Of a stretch of DNA of 64,000 nt, positions 58,061 to 64,000 are shown piece after piece. The DNA is taken from the NCBI GenBank assembly GCA_026545225.1, contig CM048845.1, positions 100,126,033 to 100,190,032 of the forward strand, written 5' to 3'. Positions within the stretch are counted from its first letter, which is position 1. Each line of letters opens with the position of its first letter. The position numbers and the translations under genes are program-made. The stretch comes from Cornus controversa. Lineage: Eukaryota; Streptophyta; Magnoliopsida; Cornales; Cornaceae. Below the pieces are notes generated by a model, which worked only from the letters and a program-made list of their open reading frames with translations, did not search any database and was not told where the DNA came from.

Positions 58061-58865
58061 AAGGCTATAATTAAACGGTCATTTTTTTTTTTCCTATTTT
58101 AGAAAACTTATTGATTATTTCCATAATCATTAAATAGAATTCATGTGAAATGACAAATATGTACAATTCCTTTTTTAAAAAAAGTACGGTTCCATCGTTC
58201 TCTTTTCCACCTTTTTACTGTTACAAACCTCACTATTAATTGATTTAATTTAATTTAATTTTTAATTATAGTGTTCGTTTCAACTTTCAAGTTATAATTC
58301 TGACAGAAAAATTCACATCTATGATACCGGTGAACGTGATCACCACTACACCTGAACTATAATTGCTGCCTTAGTAGATTTTTCTTTGTAATTATTGGCA
58401 TCTTAGTGATGTGCAAAATAATTGCATTTTACTACATTTAATTTAATTGAGTGACTTTCGTCATCACTACAATGGGTTCCATCATATGTAATTGACCCTA
58501 CTATCCCTTGTGTGAGTTCCATTCTTACCTTATCCTCATACTACTAGTTTCAATGAGTTATGCAACCCAATTTCATGCCAATTCATAGTAAACTCTGGTA
58601 TTATATTAGTTATCTTATTACGCATATTCTATTATTTTATGCAAAATATTCCTTCTCAATCGCAATCTCATTGGTGTATTTAGCATTAAAATAATACCAT
58701 CTATAATAAATTATTGATAATAAAAAGGGTTAACTCAAGTGCATGAATTATTTAAGAAATTGTACACTTTTGTCATTTTACATGAATGTTATTTAATTAT
58801 AATGGAAAGAAACAATCAATTTTCTAAAATAGGAAAGAAAAAAAACCTTATTTAATTATAGCCTT
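58061..58865. mobile_element. TIR element of 805 bp (AAGGCTATAATTAA termini)
   Basis: The left end AAGGCTATAATTAAAC and right end TTTAATTATAGCCTT are inverted. The inverted homology continues for about 70 bp (CCTATTTTAGAAAA against TTTTCTAAAATAGG). The right end abuts the Tourist element, so a target duplication cannot be read. Non-coding. Confidence 0.75.
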
Positions 58866-58866
58866 A

Positions 58867-59163
58867 GAGCATCTCCAATCGATGCTTCAAATTTTATACA
58901 ATGTGGCAAATTGACATATGATATTTTGGTATACTGCACTCGATATGTCAAATTTATTAATTTATTGCAATTATAAAATACATTCTAAAATAATAATAAT
59001 AACCCAAAAATTAAAATAATGAAAAAAAAATCATTTGGCATACTACTTTTTGGTATGCCTAATACCAAATAGACATTTAAAATATCACTCGGAAGAGTTC
59101 TTGATGTCAAAAGTAGTTATTGTAAATGTCACGTATGATTTGACATATCAATTGGAGATGCTT
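58867..59163. mobile_element. Tourist/PIF-like MITE (297 bp)
   Basis: Termini GAGCATCTCCAATCGA and TCAATTGGAGATGCTT are inverted with two mismatches. TTA flanks both sides (58864-58866 and 59164-59166), the 3-bp target type of PIF/Harbinger elements. Internal GGTAT(A/G) and ATTTGACAT repeats; non-coding. Confidence 0.88.
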
Positions 59164-59166
59164 TTA

Positions 59167-59700
59167 GGATCTAATCCACTCCGTTCTCACCAGGGAAGGG
59201 TTGAACATTATTGATTATATATATATATCTTTCACTGTCAATCATGTTACGTTTGGTATGCAAGAATGGAATGGAATGCAAGTGAGAATGAAATGAAAAT
59301 AAAAATGAAATGGAATGGTTATTCATATTCTATTGTTTAACTGCAAATATAAAATAATGTAAGAATGGAATGATTACCACCATTCTAGTACCAATGATAA
59401 AATCTAGAATGGAATGAGTTTTAAATTGAATTATTCAAAATACCCCTCACAGTGACATAAATTAGACTAACAAAATAACATTGTTCTATAGATTTTTTAA
59501 AAGAGATGGTGGTGGTAGTGGTGGTGGTGGCGGCAATCACTGTCAATGGTAAAAGATAGCAAAGGTGGTGGTAGAAGGCGACAGTGGTGAAAGCCTATAG
59601 TGATGTAGGTGCTAGTGGAAGGCGGAGGTGGCCGCTATGATTTTTAGACTTGGAATGTGAGGTTTTTTTTTTGAGGTCTTTTTTGGAAGTTGATTTTTTA
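59167..59700. other. Spacer with GAATGGAATG and GGTGGT repeats
   Basis: GAATGGAATG-type simple sequence at 59265-59330 and 59390-59420, and a GGTGGT microsatellite near 59508-59532. No gene supported. Confidence 0.5.
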
Positions 59701-59999
59701 TTAGACAATTAGCTTGAGTAAGAAGTTACAATATAATTGGTCTTACAAACGTAGAGCAGGATTCCAAGAGTAGACAGACACCTATAAATAGCTTTCAAGC
59801 AGTGGGTTTCATACAAGTATAAATAATCCTACGAGTAACTAACAGGCATACTAGTCATTTCATATATATAATCCTCCTGCATAGCAACAGCCAAAATAGT
59901 CATCATTTACAATATGATCGGACTAAGCTTGAACAGCATAATATTAGTATGTAATAAGCCAAAATAACTCCATCCCAGACCGTGAAGGCTTGAAAGAAT

Positions 60000-60062
60000 T
60001 CATGGCTGGCAGAAACGACGACCTTCCACTCGTGGCCTCAAATCATCATACTCCTCCCAGTT
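60000..60062 (-). other. Possible terminal coding exon, unassigned
   Basis: On the minus strand an acceptor-like ...AAACTATAG is followed by 20 codons (NWEEYDDLRPRVEG...) and TGA. The downstream 59700-59999 is of more even composition and could be a 3'UTR. No matching upstream exon was found. Could be chance. Confidence 0.2.
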
Positions 60063-60119
60063 CTATAGTTTTCAAAAATAAGTGGTTAGAAAATAATATA
60101 ATGAAGCGAGTTGATAGAT

Positions 60120-61085
60120 ATAGTAAGAAAAAAGAGTAATAAAGAAAAAATGCAATGGGATAGAAATAATATTCACAAGAGATAGCTGTGAATGTGGCAG
60201 GTTGAAAACTGACAGTGAACCTGCAACGCATTGGTCTTCTTTTTTCGATAAAATGTAAACGTAACAATAACCCATTGGTCTAACCATAATGTCTTTCGGG
60301 AATGAAATTGGCCAAGATACCTAAAATCCAGAAACGTATGGATGAATGCAGAGGCATGCACGTCATTGTGTGGATGGGTGTATGCAAGTGCATGTTTACA
60401 AATATGTGTGTTAATGTTTTCCGTAGCACCCACAAAATCTGATGTATCCACTTCATATCTATTGCACAAGGAAAAACCTGTAATAAATTATTATCAGTAT
60501 ATCCTCCTCCGTGTCTCACTTAATGGGTTTCAGCTACTGCCTTATTCAATTATGTGACACTGACAATTATCGAGGGAATATCAAAGGAAGTACAGCTTTG
60601 GAATCTAACATCTGTTATACATCTTGAATTGATGCAACAGACACAAGTTCTTGATGCAGATTGTTTTCAAATGGAACAAGTCAGTTAACAAGACTGGGTC
60701 AAAAACAGCAATGAAAAGATAGAATTGAAGGTTGAAAAACAATTAGGACTACATCAGAACACATTAAATGTTGTTTTAATACTTGAGAGTAAAAGATAAA
60801 CTTTGACCAAAGGTAAAAGAATTCACAGATCTAATTAGTTCCAACGAGGTATTTAAGTTCCGTTACAGATTTTCTAGTAAGCTAAATTAGAAGACGATTA
60901 AATACTATATGACAAACTATTGAACTAAAGAAGGAAAAACAACTAAATTGGTCATCCATAAAACTCAGGCTAGATCTTAGCATTCAAAAAACAGAAATTT
61001 CACTTAGAATGTAGAGTGGAACCTACCCTCAGAATGACTTCCAATGCAGAATATCATAGATCAACACCCTCATCAAGGCCTTTGG
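60120..61085. repeat. Segment S3: source-like copy of the NLR-flank duplications
   Basis: 60120-60885 and 60878-61085 match the outer parts of S2 (and S1) without the long-TIR element. It runs from the downstream flank into the last exon of the LRR-protein gene, so it is probably the original context. Relative to S1/S2 it has about 360 extra bases between 60170 and 60530. Confidence 0.8.
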
Positions 61086-62407
61086 AACTGATCATCACAT
61101 TTGAATCAATTTGCTTGTCAAACTTCTTTTTCCTCCGCGCTTCAAAATCCTGGAATCCTGCCAGCTGAAACCAGATTTTGGTGAATTCCAATTCAGTAAC
61201 GTACCTGACTTCGATAATTATGCTGAAAATTAAAAGACACATCAAGCATCTTTGAACGAACTGTGTCTCACCTGTTGAAATTGATCCATAGAAATCGGAT
61301 TGCCATGCAAGGAAATATTCTGCAGAGCTTTGCAGTCTTTCAACAGATTTGGAGGTATCTGGACAGCAAGAGATGCCATAATATCAATGCATAGCTTATA
61401 TATGTGTTGTTGCCCAAGTATACTTGCAAAATCTATAATATAGATAAACTAACAAGAAGTGACTTGAAATCTGCAACATTACTTCCTAAGGAAGATGTGA
61501 AAGGAGGGATGGAGCCAGGAAATTAAGTCGGGGGCATATTGAACATGATAATTTTTTTTTTTAAAATACGAACTAACAGTATTGCAAGACAGCAAGTTGA
61601 AAATTAGAATGTAGTAATGATATAGTAATTAAGATTTAAAATAGTATGTCGTTATTCGCAAAAAAATTGTAGTAAAGAAAAAATTTAGAACATAAAATAT
61701 GGACATTTAAGTTCATAAAATTACAGTAATAAATTTAAAGAAGAGAAAAAAACAAAAAAAGAAGAGAGAAAAAAGGTTATTGCACATACATAATAAAAAG
61801 AAAAGAAAAATGAGATAACTTTGAAGGGAAAAAAATGAGGATTTGTTTGAAGAAAAGGAATGCAAACTATTTTGAAGGGAATCACAGAAATTATAAAAAA
61901 AAGAAGAGTAAAAGAGAAAATAAAAGAAAAATGAGAGAGATTTCTAGAATGGATAAATTTTAGGGGGGGCAATTTCTAAAATTTCAAAATATTACATGCA
62001 TAAAAGTAATAAAATGAAACACTGGGGGAAAAAAGTATATAAATGAACTAAGGGGCCAGCTTAGGGGGGGCAGGTCCCCCTCGAAGCCTAAAGTATATAA
62101 ATGAACTAAGGGGCCAGCTTAGGGTGGGCAGGTCCCCCTCGAAGCCTTAGCTGGCTCCGGCCTTGTGTGAAAGACCAGGGTTCAGGCTGTCAAACCCAAA
62201 TGTACATGATAACAGGCATGGAGATTTTAGATATGAAAGTGTACCTTCTATAAAATGATTCTGAGAATCAGGTTATTAAAGGAGACAATAAGATTTGAAC
62301 AGTACACTAAAATCTGAATACCTGTTTCACATTATTATTGTCTAAGCAGAGTGACTTTAGGTGAACAAGATTGCAAACTGAAGAGGGAAGTTCCTCAATA
62401 GAATTTT
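61054..62407 (-). CDS. C-terminal exons of an intracellular LRR protein (partial)
   Basis: Three exons join in frame on the minus strand. 62322-62407 (86 nt) encodes an LRR (SIEELPSSVCNLVHLKSLCL) after a TTTTTGGCAG acceptor and ends CAG/GTATTC. 61272-61358 (87 nt) encodes IPPNLLKDCKALQNISLHGN with a GTGAGA donor. 61054-61164 (111 nt) encodes a basic FEARRKKKFDKQID stretch and an SSKGLDEGVDL end with TGA. The conserved end resembles plant cytosolic LRR proteins related to LRRC40-type families; it is not an NLR. The 86-nt exon begins in phase 1, so upstream exons must exist, but I found none up to 64000; they may lie beyond the edge. A 662-bp hAT-type element sits in the intron between the first two listed exons. 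Confidence 0.75.
61504..62165. mobile_element. hAT-type element in an LRR-gene intron (662 bp)
   Basis: The left end GAGGGATGGAGCCAG and right end CTGGCTCCGGCCTTG are imperfect inverted repeats. The perfect 8-bp target duplication TGTGAAAG lies at 61496-61503 and 62166-62173. The A-rich interior has no coding potential. It contains a 58-bp tandem duplication near its right end. Confidence 0.85.
62032..62147. repeat. 58-bp direct tandem duplication
   Basis: Units 62032-62089 and 62090-62147, starting AAAGTATATAAATGAACTAA and ending TCGAAGCCT. They differ at about one position in the G-run (TTAGGGGGGG against TTAGGGTGGG). Lies inside the hAT-type element. Confidence 0.9.
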
Positions 62408-64000
62408 CTGCCAAAAAAAAATTCACAATAATATTGATGAGTGAGAAAAGGGGTAAAAAGATAAGCAAGCATGGTATCTCAGGATAAACAAATAACACAG
62501 AGGAATATCAGAAATTGATCACCAAGGTATCGGTTATGTTCAAAAGGCATGGGTTATGTTTTACAATGAAAGTTCAAATAGTTTTCCTATCAAGCAATTT
62601 ATCCGAAATTCTTGCAATAAAACCAAAGAGAATATAGAAGAGAATGTACGTAAAATGGAAGAACCAAGGCATAAACAACTCCAGCTTCCATCTACTACGA
62701 TAACACTGGAATTTGTAACCACCAAGAGATAAACTAATATGAGACTTGCTATCTCAATGCTAAATCTCAAAAGTGCAACCAAGATTTATGGTCTATATAT
62801 GCAAGATTTATTCAGGTCATCCACAATCCAATAAGAATTGTTCAGGACAGCCACATTAATCAATTATCGCTATTCTGCTTTATCACAAAGGAAAAATAGG
62901 CTCTATTCTGCTTTATCACAAAGGAAAAAGAGGCTTAGGCACAAGGACCTCTCTTTCTACTGTTGCCAATGGCTCTCCTGATCACCATAGGGATAAAAGA
63001 AGTCTAATCTAGTTTCTGCTTAATCATATAGGTGCAAGTCTTGCTGGTTTCATTTAGACTACAGATAAAACCTTCCAGGAAATTAGATAATTTCTTAGCT
63101 GATGTAAGACTTTTTTTTTCCGCTAGGTAAGGTTAATTTTAATAAAGATATACAAAGAAGAAAGAAGCTCCACAGACACACTCAACCTAGAAGAAAACTC
63201 TGACAGCCCGAGAGAGGCAGCCTAGCAAACAATCATGGAAACTTATTATTTGTGATGAACAATCATGTCATAATCCTATTACTGCCCTAGACACAACATC
63301 ATGAAACGGAAACAACGGGGACATTGAAATACAGAAGTCATCAATTTCAGAAATTAAGCTACATAAAATTGTGAAATAACCAAGCATACATCGTGGAGGT
63401 TAAAGTGAGAAAGTCACTAACCACTAAATCAAAAGACTTAGGAACAGAATTGAACATTCATTTGCAGAACTGTGTTGTGTAACCCTTGTGTAAGATATCA
63501 TGGGTAAAATGCTACAGCAAACTTGAGAAGAAAAGTACAGTGAAAAAAAAATGCATACAAAATCTTACAGAACATAACATCAGGTCCTGCTAGCATCTAG
63601 ATAAGTCTTTTACCACACAAGCGCTTAAAAGGAGGACTGCATGGCTATATGGCATGTTTTATGTGTCTAAAAAATATCATAGGATTGGGTCAATGTTTGG
63701 ATGTGGTATACATTCAAGGCCCAAAATAATGAATTTCTTATGCAATATAAGTTTATTTCACATGTCTACATAGATTTGTCCCAATTTATGGCCCATCAAG
63801 TTCTTCTGACAATTAGTACTCATCAGCCAAACTTATTTTATCCCAATTACATTTTCTCTTTACACACAACAGCTCCACTGCTCGCAATAACTTGATGACA
63901 AACTACAATCTATCCAACTCACGACTGCAATGACAAATAGATCGAAGGTTCTCTCTCTTTTTGTTTCTCATATTTCCTCTCATGCGAGCACCAATGATGG
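62408..64000. other. Right-edge region, probably an intron or upstream part of the LRR gene
   Basis: No further LRR exon was recognised. A short tandem duplication (CTATTCTGCTTTATCACAAAGG at about 62868 and 62901) is present. The DNA is less simple-repeat-rich than the intergenic parts, consistent with a long intron, but this is not proven. Confidence 0.35.

Noticed and set aside
59508-59532. GGT-rich stretch as a glycine-rich protein exon
   Set aside because: Simple trinucleotide repeat without flanking open frame or splice sites.

Overview
This is a window of nuclear DNA from a flowering plant, most likely a eudicot. It is AT-rich and full of dinucleotide microsatellites. It contains intron-bearing plant genes, an EAR-motif C2H2 zinc-finger gene, coiled-coil NLR resistance genes of the RPS5-like class, and relics of nearly every plant transposon class (Copia, Gypsy, LINE, hAT, Tourist/PIF, Mutator-like, CACTA, possibly Helitron). 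The species cannot be named from sequence alone.

Layout. 1-15 kb is gene-bearing. An intronless ZAT-type repressor lies at 767-2320 (minus). After 6 kb of simple-repeat-rich intergenic DNA with a LINE relic comes a two-coding-exon ELM2-SANT chromatin protein gene at 9906-12196 (minus), with a probable 5'UTR intron and a promoter near 14.3 kb. 15-26 kb is a graveyard: a Copia gag relic with one LTR, an LRR-end NLR relic, a second Copia relic lacking most of its reverse transcriptase, two further NLR scraps, and MITEs. 26.5-30.9 kb is a 4.4 kb AT-rich tandem-repeat block with Helitron-like ends.

31-48.5 kb is an NLR cluster (minus strand). NLR1 (35673-37688) is an open frame in which the end of the NB-ARC and all LRRs are replaced by a short coiled coil and five Asn/Gln-rich repeats of about 25-28 residues. 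NLR2 (40256-48473) was an ordinary CC-NB-ARC-LRR gene. It is split by a 5490-bp Copia element with two nearly identical 475-bp LTRs and a perfect 5-bp target duplication, and it also carries a frameshift. The flank 3' of each NLR carries a duplicated segment derived from the 3' end of an LRR-protein gene whose better-preserved copy lies at 60-62.4 kb. Nested DNA transposons inside these duplicates can be dated relative to one another because the 60 kb copy is an empty site.

48.5-60 kb is intergenic, with well-delimited DNA transposons: a Mutator-like element with 9-bp TSD, hAT-type MITEs with 8-bp TSDs, a CACTA element with a transposase-associated domain, and a Tourist MITE. 60-64 kb holds the last exons of an intracellular LRR-protein gene (minus) that continues beyond the right edge or has lost its upstream exons.

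The most interesting item is NLR1, a candidate NLR with an unusual integrated C-terminal domain beside a sister NLR freshly knocked out by a retrotransposon. Functions are inferred from motifs read by eye; no database search was possible.
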